DNA from: Carthagonibacter metallireducens
GTDB lineage: Bacteria > Gemmatimonadota > Gemmatimonadetes > Palauibacterales > Palauibacteraceae
Assembly (NCBI GenBank): GCA_023554445.1
Contig: JAMJQQ010000087.1
Location: 1 to 31,878, forward strand
DNA: 31,878 bases
Direction of reading: 5' to 3'
The stretch's first letter is position 1; the number at the start of each line of letters is the position of its first letter. Positions 8,211-15,513 of this stretch are shown here, piece by piece. Position numbers and translations under genes: made by a program. The notes below the pieces were generated by a model that saw nothing but the letters and a program-made list of their open reading frames with translations, ran no database searches and was not told the DNA's origin.

Positions 8211-10294
8211 GAGCCCTCCCCTTCGTCCTCGTCGGCATCATCGCCCTCGTCTTCCGGCAGCGGCAGCTCCACCTCTTCGCCCCACAAATATTTCGCGAAC
8301 CACTGCCAGTTGTGCCACACCGCGGCGAGCCTCTCCTTCGGCCGGGAAATTCCGTGGCCGAAGTCTTCGTAGACGATGAGCCGCGTATCCACGCCCACGT
8401 CCTGAAGGCCCTGGTAAAGCTGATACGCGTTCGGGATCGGAACGCGCCGGTCGTTCTCGCCGTGCTGGATCAGGGTCGGCGTCTTCGCGTCCAGGATGTA
8501 GGTCATGGGCGACGTCTTCGCGTATACCTCTGGGTCATCCCACGGGGTCGCCTTCAGGTACTGCCGGGTGAACGGGTGGATGTCCGTGTTCACGTAGTAG
8601 GTCATCCAGTCCGAGATCCCCGCACCGACCGAGATCGCGGAAAACCGGTCGGTGGTCGTCGTCAGGAAGGCCGAAATGTATCCGCCCTGGCTCCAGCCCA
8701 TGGCGCCCATTCGGGTGGTGTCTACGATCCCCTGTGCGACGAGATGATCCACGCCCGACATCACGTCCCAGGCGTCCCCCACGCCCAGGTTTCGGACGTT
8801 GAGGGAGCGGAATGCCTCGCCGTATCCGGCCGATCCCCGGTAGTTGGGTCGGAGGACCAGTGCGCCCTTCGCCAGCCACTGGTTCACCGGATACACGTAT
8901 CCGAGAACCGGTGTCGGCGTGTCGATCCCCGTCGGCCCGCCGTGAATGACGACCAGCAGGGGATGTCGACGCGTCGGGTCGAAGTCGGCCGGCTTGTGCA
9001 GCACGCCCTCGACCTCCGTTCCGTCCTGGCTGGTCCAGCGGATCACCTCGCTGCTTCCGACCTCCCAGCCATCGATCTGGCTGGAGAAATCGGTGATCCG
9101 TTCGGGACGCCACTCCTCGAGCGTCGTGCGGTACAGCTCGGAGAGAGAGGTGGTACTGGAACCGGACATCAGCACGGTTCGGCCATCGTCAGAAAAGCGG
9201 AGCCCGTTGATCCGATCCGGCTCGCTCGCGAACTCCCTGTGCTCGCCCGTGGTCGGATCGATGCGGAACACGGGCCGCCTGGTTCCCTGCCACGCGGTGA
9301 CGAAGATGCCTTCTTCGGTCCACCAGTAGCTCCACAGCGACTCGTCGAGATCGTGCGCGACCGGCATCGCCTCTCCACCCGTGGCGGGGATCTTCCACAG
9401 ACGGCTGTTCAGATAATAGTCGGACGTCGTGTCCGAGCCGGCGGAGGAATAGAGCATCCACTCCCCGTCGGGGGACCACTCGAAGCCGCCTTCCGAGCCC
9501 GGTCCGGTGACCACGGGCGTGACCGTTCCGGACGCGACGTCGAGCACCGAGATGTCTCCGCGGGCGCTGATCGATGGCTCCGGTTCGTGTCCGAATCCGA
9601 TACGCGTTCCATCCGGCGACCAGTCGAAGCCGGTGACGCTGAACTCGAGGCCCTCCGTCAGCCTTCGCGGCTCGGACGCCGAGTCCCCATCCACGTCCAC
9701 GACCCAGAGATGAGTCCGTCCCGGGTAATCATCTTCCACGGAGAAAGCTCCGTAGCGCTCATCGATCTGCTTGCTGAGCGAATCCTCCGGCTCGGACGCC
9801 ATGAAGGCGATCCGTGCCCCGTCCGGCGACCAACCGAATCGGTTCACTCCCTCCTCATGGCTCGTCAGTGTCATGGCCTCGCCTCCATCGGCGCGGATCA
9901 GGTGAATCTGCTGCTTCTCATCGCGGTTGGAGAGAAACGCGATCCATCGGCCGTCCGGTGACCAGGCGGGCGCCCGGCTCGTTCCCTTCGGAGATCGGGT
10001 CAGGCGAATCGCCTCCCGACCTTCACGCCACAACCAGATCTCCCGGTCGTAGCGGTTCTCCTCCCAGTTCGTGGAGCGGACCTCGTATGCGACGCTCCTG
10101 CCGTCCGGCGAGAGCGCGTATCCACCCAGGCCCTCGAGGCCCAGGACTTCCTCGAAGCCCGGTCCGGGAACTTCCGCGCTCCGCCTGGCATCTCCGGTCT
10201 GCGCCAGGCCGGGAGAGGTCGCAAGGAAAACGGCCAACCCGGCCGATAGCAGACCTCTGACTCGAATGAGTGGACTGCTCGATTCGTGTATCAT
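8207..10294 (-). CDS. Secreted S9 (prolyl oligopeptidase) family peptidase
   Basis: This is a 695-residue exported serine peptidase. A signal peptide covers about residues 1-32 and ends at GLAQ. A WD40/TolB-like propeller follows, with repeated SPDGR and WSPDG elements between about residues 60 and 380, then a C-terminal alpha/beta hydrolase. The catalytic triad is Ser535 in GWSQGGY, Asp615 in HGENDRR and His647 in DFGHGI. This architecture is that of acylaminoacyl-peptidase/DPP IV-like enzymes that cleave peptides in the periplasm. The C terminus ends in a run of about 20 mostly Asp and Glu residues, which is unusual. The start is the first ATG, though its ribosome site is weak and a start a few codons downstream is possible. 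Confidence 0.92.
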   Translation of the reverse strand: MIHESSSPLIRVRGLLSAGLAVFLATSPGLAQTGDARRSAEVPGPGFEEVLGLEGLGGYALSPDGRSVAYEVRSTNWEENRYDREIWLWREGREAIRLTRSPKGTSRAPAWSPDGRWIAFLSNRDEKQQIHLIRADGGEAMTLTSHEEGVNRFGWSPDGARIAFMASEPEDSLSKQIDERYGAFSVEDDYPGRTHLWVVDVDGDSASEPRRLTEGLEFSVTGFDWSPDGTRIGFGHEPEPSISARGDISVLDVASGTVTPVVTGPGSEGGFEWSPDGEWMLYSSAGSDTTSDYYLNSRLWKIPATGGEAMPVAHDLDESLWSYWWTEEGIFVTAWQGTRRPVFRIDPTTGEHREFASEPDRINGLRFSDDGRTVLMSGSSTTSLSELYRTTLEEWRPERITDFSSQIDGWEVGSSEVIRWTSQDGTEVEGVLHKPADFDPTRRHPLLVVIHGGPTGIDTPTPVLGYVYPVNQWLAKGALVLRPNYRGSAGYGEAFRSLNVRNLGVGDAWDVMSGVDHLVAQGIVDTTRMGAMGWSQGGYISAFLTTTTDRFSAISVGAGISDWMTYYVNTDIHPFTRQYLKATPWDDPEVYAKTSPMTYILDAKTPTLIQHGENDRRVPIPNAYQLYQGLQDVGVDTRLIVYEDFGHGISRPKERLAAVWHNWQWFAKYLWGEEVELPLPEDEGDDADEDEGEGS

Positions 10295-10326
10295 CCTGTG
10301 GGCTCGCTTCCGGCGCGTGATCGTTC

Positions 10327-10344
10327 GTGCGAAGTTGTGCGAAG
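10327..10344 (+). repeat. Two GTGCGAAG direct repeats, 10-bp period
   Basis: GTGCGAAG occurs at 10327-10334 and again at 10337-10344, one helical turn apart. Both lie in the 113-base gap between the divergent S9 peptidase and methyltransferase genes. This is a plausible activator site, but two short copies could arise by chance. Confidence 0.3.
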
Positions 10345-10407
10345 ATGGGTCCCGTCACCCTGGCGGGCCAGCCGGGAAACTTCCCACCAGTTGCGGAGAG
10401 ATTGGCC

Positions 10408-11112
10408 ATGACGAAGCCGGCGTTCGACGAGTACGCGGAAGCCTACGACGCCTGGTTCCTCGAGAACCGGACGATACTCGAGTCGGAGGTGCGCCTGATC
10501 CGCAACTTCCTCGAGCGTCCGGGCCGGACGCTCAGTGTGGGATGCGGAACCGGGCTGTTCGAGTTGATCCTGAGGGAGGAGCACGGGATCGAGGTCGGCT
10601 TCGGCGTCGAACCTTCCGACGACATGCGGGCGATCGCGGCGAAACGGGGTCTCGAGGTCGAGGCGGGCACGGCCGAGTCTCTCCCCTACGAAGACGCGAG
10701 CTTCGACACGGCACTCCTGAACGGCATCCCGGGCTACGTCGCCGATCTCGAACGCGCCTTCTCCGAGGCGTACAGAATCCTCCGGCCCGGTGGCGCCATC
10801 CTCGTCGCAGACGTGCCGGCCGAGAGCTCGTTCGGACTCCTGTATCAGTTCGCCGCCACGAAGGGAGCCTGGGATGACCCGGCCCTGGCAGGTCTGGCGC
10901 CGGCGCATCCCTATCCCGTGGAGCTCGCGGCTGCGGCGCACTGGCGCACGACCGAAGAGAAGGCGCAGATCCTGGAGCGCGTCGGCTTCGTGAGGCTGGA
11001 GTACGCGCAGACCCTCACCGTCCACGCGCGCTTCGCCAACGACTTCGTGGAGGAGCCGATCGAGGGATACGATCGGGGGGACTACGTGCTGATTCGGGCG
11101 TATAAGGAGTAG
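10408..11112 (+). CDS. Class I SAM-dependent methyltransferase
   Basis: This 234-residue protein has the Methyltransf_11 pattern. Motif I is LSVGCGTGLFE (residues 42-52), followed by GFGVEPSDDM for ribose contact. AESLPYEDASFD is the adenine-side loop, and YRILRPGGAILVADVP is motif III. These enzymes methylate small molecules such as quinones, sterols or amines, and the acceptor cannot be named. The ATG at 10408 has GGAGAG seven bases upstream. An in-frame ATG at 10327 would add a poorly conserved leader. The DinB gene follows after 51 bases. Confidence 0.85.
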   Translation: MTKPAFDEYAEAYDAWFLENRTILESEVRLIRNFLERPGRTLSVGCGTGLFELILREEHGIEVGFGVEPSDDMRAIAAKRGLEVEAGTAESLPYEDASFDTALLNGIPGYVADLERAFSEAYRILRPGGAILVADVPAESSFGLLYQFAATKGAWDDPALAGLAPAHPYPVELAAAAHWRTTEEKAQILERVGFVRLEYAQTLTVHARFANDFVEEPIEGYDRGDYVLIRAYKE

Positions 11113-11163
11113 GTCCAGCGTTCCTGTTCGATGCCCGTCCCAGGACCGACGAAGGAGCTCGCA

Positions 11164-11661
11164 ATGCGAACGTTCATGGAATCGATCGAAGCCGAGTATC
11201 GGCGCTATCGATCGCTGGCGGAGATGACATTCGACCAGCTCACGGACGAGCAGCTCATCGCGCCGGCGCCGGGGGCCGCGAGCTCGATCGCGACGATCGC
11301 CCGGCACCTGGCAGGAAACCTCCGGTCCCGGTTCACCGATTTCCTGGCGACCGACGGCGAGAAGCCGTGGCGTGACCGGGAGTCCGAATTCGAGGTCCGA
11401 AAGCCCGGCCGGGCAGAGCTGCTCGAGGACTGGAACTCGGGTTGGGAGGTCCTGGCATCCACGCTCGGATCGCTGGCCGATGCGAATCTCGTGGATACCG
11501 TGACGATACGAGGCGAAGAGCTGTCGGTGATCCGTGCCCTGCACCGCTCGCTGGCGCACACGGCCTATCACGTGGGTCAGATCGTGGACCGGGGGAAAGA
11601 GCTTCAGGGAGAGGCCTGGGAGTACCTGAGCATTCCGCCCGGAGGATCGATCGATGTCTGA
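11164..11661 (+). CDS. DinB-family (DUF1572-like) protein
   Basis: This is a 165-residue four-helix-bundle protein. The three metal-ligand histidines of the DinB fold are visible: His48 in IARHLAGN, and His132 and His136 in LAHTAYHVGQIV. DinB proteins coordinate Zn or Ni, and some act as bacillithiol- or mycothiol-dependent transferases. The role here is unknown. The ATG at 11164 has GAAGGAG at the usual spacing, so the earlier in-frame ATG at 11131 is not used. The end overlaps the yciH start by 8 bases. Confidence 0.83.
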   Translation: MRTFMESIEAEYRRYRSLAEMTFDQLTDEQLIAPAPGAASSIATIARHLAGNLRSRFTDFLATDGEKPWRDRESEFEVRKPGRAELLEDWNSGWEVLASTLGSLADANLVDTVTIRGEELSVIRALHRSLAHTAYHVGQIVDRGKELQGEAWEYLSIPPGGSIDV

Positions 11662-12022
11662 CCGTCGGCGGGACGGAGGCCTCGTCTACTCCACGGACTT
11701 CGGCCGTACCTGCCCGCGTTGCCGACGGGCGATCGACGAGTGTCGCTGCGCACAGCGGCTCGCCGGGAAGCGGCCGAACGGCGACGGTGTCGCGCGGGTC
11801 GGGCGCGAGACGAAGGGTCGGAAGGGAAAGGGCGTCACGGTCGTGAAGGGTCTGACTCTGAGCGACGCCGAACTGGCCGATCTCGCCAAACGCCTGAAGA
11901 AGAAGTGCGGATCGGGAGGGACGGTGCGGAACGGAGTGATCGAGATCCAGGGCGACCACCGGGACATGATCGTTACGGAGCTCGAGACCCTCGGACATCG
12001 GGCGAAACGGGCGGGCGGATGA
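11654..12022 (+). CDS. yciH: SUI1/YciH-family translation initiation factor
   Basis: This 122-residue protein is a bacterial eIF1/SUI1 homologue. It opens with the family hallmark LVYSTDFGR (residues 10-18). The SUI1 core runs from about residue 60 (VTVVKGL) through LKKKCGSGGTVRNGVIEIQGD to the end. YciH binds the small ribosomal subunit and affects start-site fidelity. Residues 20-32 hold four cysteines, as CPRC and CRC, a possible metal knuckle after the YST motif. The gene overlaps the upstream DinB stop by 8 bases and is probably translated by coupling. Confidence 0.92.
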   Translation: MSDRRRDGGLVYSTDFGRTCPRCRRAIDECRCAQRLAGKRPNGDGVARVGRETKGRKGKGVTVVKGLTLSDAELADLAKRLKKKCGSGGTVRNGVIEIQGDHRDMIVTELETLGHRAKRAGG

Positions 12023-12044
12023 TCGAAGCTTCGGGTGGGCGCCG

Positions 12045-12746
12045 ATGATCGATCCTCTGAGTGCGGTCGTTTTCTACCTGGTGTTTCTGTTCTCGACCGT
12101 GGTGCACGAGGCGGCCCATGCCTGGACGGCGCTGCGGGGCGGCGATCCGACCGCCTACCACGGCGGCCAGGTCAGCCTGGATCCGAGACCGCACATCCGA
12201 AGGGAGCCTTTCGGCATGGTCCTGCTGCCGCTCCTGTCGCTGGCGGCATCGGGCTGGATCTTCGGCTACGCGAGCGCACCCTACGATCCGCGCTGGGCGG
12301 AAGCGCACCCGAAGCGGGCTGCCGTGATGTCGCTGGCCGGACCGGCGTCGAACCTGCTCCTGGTTCTCGCCGCATGGCTCTTTATCCGGGGAGGCGCGCA
12401 TCTGGGCTGGCTGGCACCCCCCATGTCGATCGGATTCGATCGGATCGTCGAGGCGCCCGGCGGGGGAGTCGCGGGAATCATCGCGCTCGTCCTGAGCGTG
12501 ATCTTCTCCTTGAATCTGCTTCTGGCGGTGTTCAACCTGATCCCGTTCCCGCCGCTCGACGGCAGCGGCGTCCTGCCGGTCCTGCTTCCGGATCGGGTGA
12601 TGCGCGCCTATCGGTCGCTGCTCGCGGGTCGTCCCGGTCTCGCGTGGATAGGTATCATCGGGGCCTGGATGATCTTCGATCGGATCTTTCCCCCGATCTG
12701 GCTGGGAGCGGTGAACCTGTTGTATCCCGGGGCCTGGTACGGCTAG
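12045..12746 (+). CDS. M50-family site-2-type zinc metalloprotease
   Basis: This is a 233-residue membrane protease. HEAAH (residues 21-25) in the first helix provides two zinc ligands and the catalytic Glu. NLIPFPPLDGS (164-174) in the third core helix gives Asp172, the third ligand. There are about five to six hydrophobic segments and no PDZ or CBS domain. This is the minimal YwhC/Rip-like form of rhomboid-unrelated intramembrane proteases, which cut membrane anchors of regulators. The gene starts 22 bases after yciH. Confidence 0.9.
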   Translation: MIDPLSAVVFYLVFLFSTVVHEAAHAWTALRGGDPTAYHGGQVSLDPRPHIRREPFGMVLLPLLSLAASGWIFGYASAPYDPRWAEAHPKRAAVMSLAGPASNLLLVLAAWLFIRGGAHLGWLAPPMSIGFDRIVEAPGGGVAGIIALVLSVIFSLNLLLAVFNLIPFPPLDGSGVLPVLLPDRVMRAYRSLLAGRPGLAWIGIIGAWMIFDRIFPPIWLGAVNLLYPGAWYG

Positions 12747-12819
12747 AGCAATCGGTTTCCGGAGGTCGCCTGCCGAGCGGAGCCGAACCTGTGTGAACGT
12801 GTTACCAAGGGAGGATTCG

Positions 12820-13329
12820 ATGTCGATCAGTGCCGCGATGTTGCCGGAATTCGACCACGAGATGGCCAACACCAGGAAGAGCCTGGAGCGGGTGCCCGAT
12901 GCGGCATTCGCCTGGAAACCGCACGAGAAGTCGTCGTCGATGCAGGATCTCGCCTCGCACCTCGCGAACCTGCCGGCGTGGACCGCGGTCACGATCCAGC
13001 AGGACGGCATCGACATGGCGCCGCCCGATGGAAGCGAGCCTCCGAGACAGCCCGCGGCGACCTCGACGGCCGAGGCCCTCGAGACCTTCGACCGGAACGT
13101 GGCAGAGGCGCGAGAAGTCCTCGCCGGGGCCAGCGATGCGGTCATGATGGAGACCTGGTCGCTCCTGAACGGCGGGGAGACGGTGTTCTCGATGCCGAAG
13201 GTGGCCGTCATGCGCAGCTTCATCCTGAATCACATGATCCACCATCGCGGCCAGCTCACCGTGTACCTGCGGATGCACGATGTCCCGCTCCCGGCGATCT
13301 ACGGACCGTCGGCCGACGAGCAGGAGTAG
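12820..13329 (+). CDS. DinB-family protein (second copy)
   Basis: This is a 169-residue DinB four-helix protein, distinct in sequence from the one at 11164. The predicted metal ligands are His47 in LASHLANL, and His138 and His142 in NHMIHHRGQL. The family signature HHRGQLTVYLR is exact. The ATG at 12820 is preceded by GGGAGG at good spacing. The metal-dependent function is unknown. The gene lies 73 bases after the M50 protease and 68 before the zinc-ribbon gene. Confidence 0.88.
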   Translation: MSISAAMLPEFDHEMANTRKSLERVPDAAFAWKPHEKSSSMQDLASHLANLPAWTAVTIQQDGIDMAPPDGSEPPRQPAATSTAEALETFDRNVAEAREVLAGASDAVMMETWSLLNGGETVFSMPKVAVMRSFILNHMIHHRGQLTVYLRMHDVPLPAIYGPSADEQE

Positions 13330-13397
13330 CGGCGGCGTCTTCCGAAGAGCGGGCTGGACCAACGCAGGGTCACGTCACCGGGACCGAAGAGGAGAGA

Positions 13398-13583
13398 ATG
13401 GCCAGGATCGAATGCACCAGACGCGACGACGCACGGCCCATCTGCCCGCACTGCTCGACGGAGCTGCGCAGTGTGTTGTATCAGCAACTGGAGGGGAAGA
13501 TGGGTAAGCGGTTTCTCTACTTCTGCGGCAGCTGCCGGAAGGTGCTCGGAATCTCCCACCGCAAGGGATTCTGGATGGGCTGA
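13398..13583 (+). CDS. Small zinc-ribbon protein
   Basis: This is a 61-residue protein with two knuckles, CPHC (Cys16, Cys19) and CGSC (Cys43, Cys46), separated by 23 residues. That is the spacing of a rubredoxin-type zinc ribbon. The C terminus GISHRKGFWMG is a distinct short basic and aromatic tail. The ATG at 13398 has a GAGGAGAG ribosome site. Such ribbons usually bind nucleic acid or a protein partner. I do not recognise a named family. Confidence 0.75.
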   Translation: MARIECTRRDDARPICPHCSTELRSVLYQQLEGKMGKRFLYFCGSCRKVLGISHRKGFWMG

Positions 13584-13641
13584 GGCGGGGTGGAGCCGAG
13601 CTCCCTGGCTCGCGATGCAGGTATCACTCGAGGTGCATGAA

Positions 13642-13677
13642 CGAAGGGCCGACCGCCACCAGGAGGTCGACCCTTCG
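13642..13677. terminator. Terminator-like hairpin between convergent genes
   Basis: Arms 13642-13654 and 13665-13677 pair over 13 positions around a 10-base loop. In minus-strand RNA the single odd position is a G-U wobble. In plus-strand RNA it is a C-A mismatch. The element lies between the zinc-ribbon (+) and cytochrome (-) genes, so it could end both transcripts. The trailing T-runs are weak on both strands. Confidence 0.65.
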
Positions 13678-13728
13678 TCCTTCCGAGACGGGGCAGGAGA
13701 GCGCGCCCCGTCTCGTTGCTGTCCTCGC

Positions 13729-15222
13729 TCAGGGTGCGTCGTGAATGCCCGTCGCGAGTGCCGAGAGCTCGGCCAGCGTCCGTTCACTTCCGCCGCCACC
13801 CGTTCCCGTCACGGGATCCTGATGGCACTGATAACAGGCGAAGTCGAGTGTCACGCCCTCTGCAGCCGTCGCCACGGAAAGCCCGTCCTCGCTGAAGAAG
13901 TAGTCCTTGTTCTGTGCATCCGGATTCAGCGTGAAGATGTGCGTTTTGACGTCACCAACGAAGTTGGGATTGTCGGCATCCGCGACCGCCGACTTCGACG
14001 CCTGAGGCATATGACAGGTCACGCAGCCAACCGCGAAGTGGGCGTTGTTGGCGACCTGATCCGCGTGACAGCTCTCGCAATCTGCGATGACCCCGCCCAT
14101 GTCGTAGCGGGTGCCGAGGTGTGGATCGTGGCAGTCGTTGCATCCGACAGCGCCGAAGTGCGGTGAGTTCGCCCACTCGTTGTACTGTTCGTGGTGTCGA
14201 ATGAAGCCGCTGGTGCTGGCCGGAATATCCGCGTTGGCACCGCCCCGATTGTGGCAGGTCCCGCACAGGTCGTCACTCCCGTCGGAGATGATGTCACTCG
14301 CCGCCTGGCTAGAAACGTGTCCGACACCAGCACCATGACAGGCCTCGCAGGCGATGCCCGTCTCCTCGTACGTCCCTTCGAAACCGGTCAGCCCGTCCTG
14401 GCGAACTCCGCCGTTCTCGTCCAGCGACTGCCAGCCCGTCGTGTGGCATTGGCCGCAGTCGTAAGGCTTCTGCTCGTCGACGTGGTAGTCCGTCCAAGTC
14501 GAGGGCAGCAGATTCCACTGGTTGTCACCTGACGGACCCGCGCCTCCGAAGCCCGTGATGATATAGCCCTGGTTGAACTCCTCGGTGCCAATGAATCGTG
14601 CCTTCCAGCCGTAGCCGCCGATCACGTAGCTCACATCGTTCCAGGTGACTCCATCCGGCGGGTTCGGGACCTGCGGACCGTTCGGATAGGTCGGGGGAAC
14701 GCCGTTCTCGACCTTGTTCAGCTTGTAGGGATGGCCCGACGACAGATAGACATCGTCATAGTAGTCGGAATGGCAGTCGGCGCAGGCCGCACCCGTTACA
14801 TACCCGCGTTCCGAGTGGGTGACCACCGCGAAGATATCGTTCGTAACATCCTCGGCGGTCTGGTCCGATGCGTCACGTGCCACGCCCCGAACGGTCACAC
14901 CGTAGAGCGTCTGATCGGGTGTCATCCAGTCGTATGTCGCCCCCTGGACGTCGGTGGCGATCTCTGTCTCGGCCATGCCGTCCGCCGAGTAGTAGAGGTC
15001 CACTCCCGTTACGCCGATGTCGTCCGTAGCGTCCCAGGCTATCTGAACCATGTCGCCGGGCTGCACCGCGGCGCCCCCGGTCGGTGCCGTCATGACGATC
15101 TCCGGCGGGTTGTCAGGCCCGCCGCCGCCCGGAGGAACCAGGGGGTCATCGTTACAGGCGCCAACTACGCCCAGCACGCCTGCGAGAACCAGCGCTTTTC
15201 CCCGGCCGAATCTGAGATTCAT
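13729..15222 (-). CDS. Octaheme c-type cytochrome lipoprotein with N-terminal Ig-like domain
   Basis: This is a 497-residue exported lipoprotein. The signal ends at VGAC with lipidated Cys23, followed by a Pro/Gly linker. Residues about 40-135 look like a bacterial Ig/fibronectin-type module (PPEIVMTAPTGG, then VDLYYSADG). Eight heme-binding CxxCH motifs follow: CADCH (147), CGQCH (256), CEACH (292), CGTCH (320), CNDCH (361), CESCH (382), CVTCH (400) and CYQCH (463). The mid-region resembles cytochrome c554/multiheme electron-transfer proteins. It probably carries electrons in the periplasm or at the cell surface. No quinol oxidase partner or cytochrome maturation gene lies nearby. The gene is monocistronic and divergent from the FlgO/TPR gene. 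Confidence 0.88.
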   Translation of the reverse strand: MNLRFGRGKALVLAGVLGVVGACNDDPLVPPGGGGPDNPPEIVMTAPTGGAAVQPGDMVQIAWDATDDIGVTGVDLYYSADGMAETEIATDVQGATYDWMTPDQTLYGVTVRGVARDASDQTAEDVTNDIFAVVTHSERGYVTGAACADCHSDYYDDVYLSSGHPYKLNKVENGVPPTYPNGPQVPNPPDGVTWNDVSYVIGGYGWKARFIGTEEFNQGYIITGFGGAGPSGDNQWNLLPSTWTDYHVDEQKPYDCGQCHTTGWQSLDENGGVRQDGLTGFEGTYEETGIACEACHGAGVGHVSSQAASDIISDGSDDLCGTCHNRGGANADIPASTSGFIRHHEQYNEWANSPHFGAVGCNDCHDPHLGTRYDMGGVIADCESCHADQVANNAHFAVGCVTCHMPQASKSAVADADNPNFVGDVKTHIFTLNPDAQNKDYFFSEDGLSVATAAEGVTLDFACYQCHQDPVTGTGGGGSERTLAELSALATGIHDAP

Positions 15223-15310
15223 AGCGTTCTCCTCTGAAGGCTGCGAGGGGGTCCTGACCCGCGTTCAGCCCCTGTCCCAGTCCGAAGTACGCGAGGCTAC
15301 CACCTCGCAT

Positions 15311-15348
15311 ACCGTGACATTACGGATGTCTGTAATCCGTAGTACTAC
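15311..15348. promoter_or_regulatory. Cluster of overlapping inverted repeats upstream of the cytochrome gene
   Basis: TACGGAT (15321-15327) and ATCCGTA (15335-15341) form a perfect 7-bp repeat with 7-base spacing. GACAT and ATGTC (15316-15330) and ATTAC and GTAAT (15319-15336) overlap it. A perfect 10-bp palindrome GTAGTACTAC lies at 15339-15348. The cluster sits about 90-130 bases upstream of the cytochrome start, in a local AT-rich dip. An operator or promoter region is likely, and the regulator is unknown. Confidence 0.45.
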
Positions 15349-15402
15349 TGAGAATGGTACATAAGTAACATGCAGGGAGGGGAATCGAAAGTGAGTCGGT
15401 GT

Positions 15403-15478
15403 CGATCAGTCCTTGTAGGGGTCGAACACGTCGGACCCCGCCACTCAGGATCGAGCCCTTCTCGCGAGCCCAGCCGTT
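15403..15478 (-). pseudogene. Broken remnant of an rtcB 3' end
   Basis: Positions 15403-15443 match 17827-17867 of the intact rtcB at 38 of 41 positions, covering the terminal DVFDPYKD codons and the stop. The adjoining 15455-15477 matches the rtcB region encoding GWVREKG at about 19 of 23 positions. It translates as NGWAREKGSILSGG against HGWVREKGVVLRGG. About 36 codons between the two segments are missing, and the halves are in different frames, so it cannot make RtcB. It has the same orientation as rtcB and lies about 2.4 kb away, beyond the FlgO/TPR gene. Confidence 0.8.
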
Positions 15479-15513
15479 TGCCCCGACTGGCGCGCAGGTA
15501 GAGATTTCAGCGC

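Noticed and set aside
8312..9961. Long plus-strand ORF of 549 codons opposite the S9 peptidase
   Set aside because: It is antisense to a clear peptidase with a full triad, and its product is Arg/His-rich with no recognisable domain.
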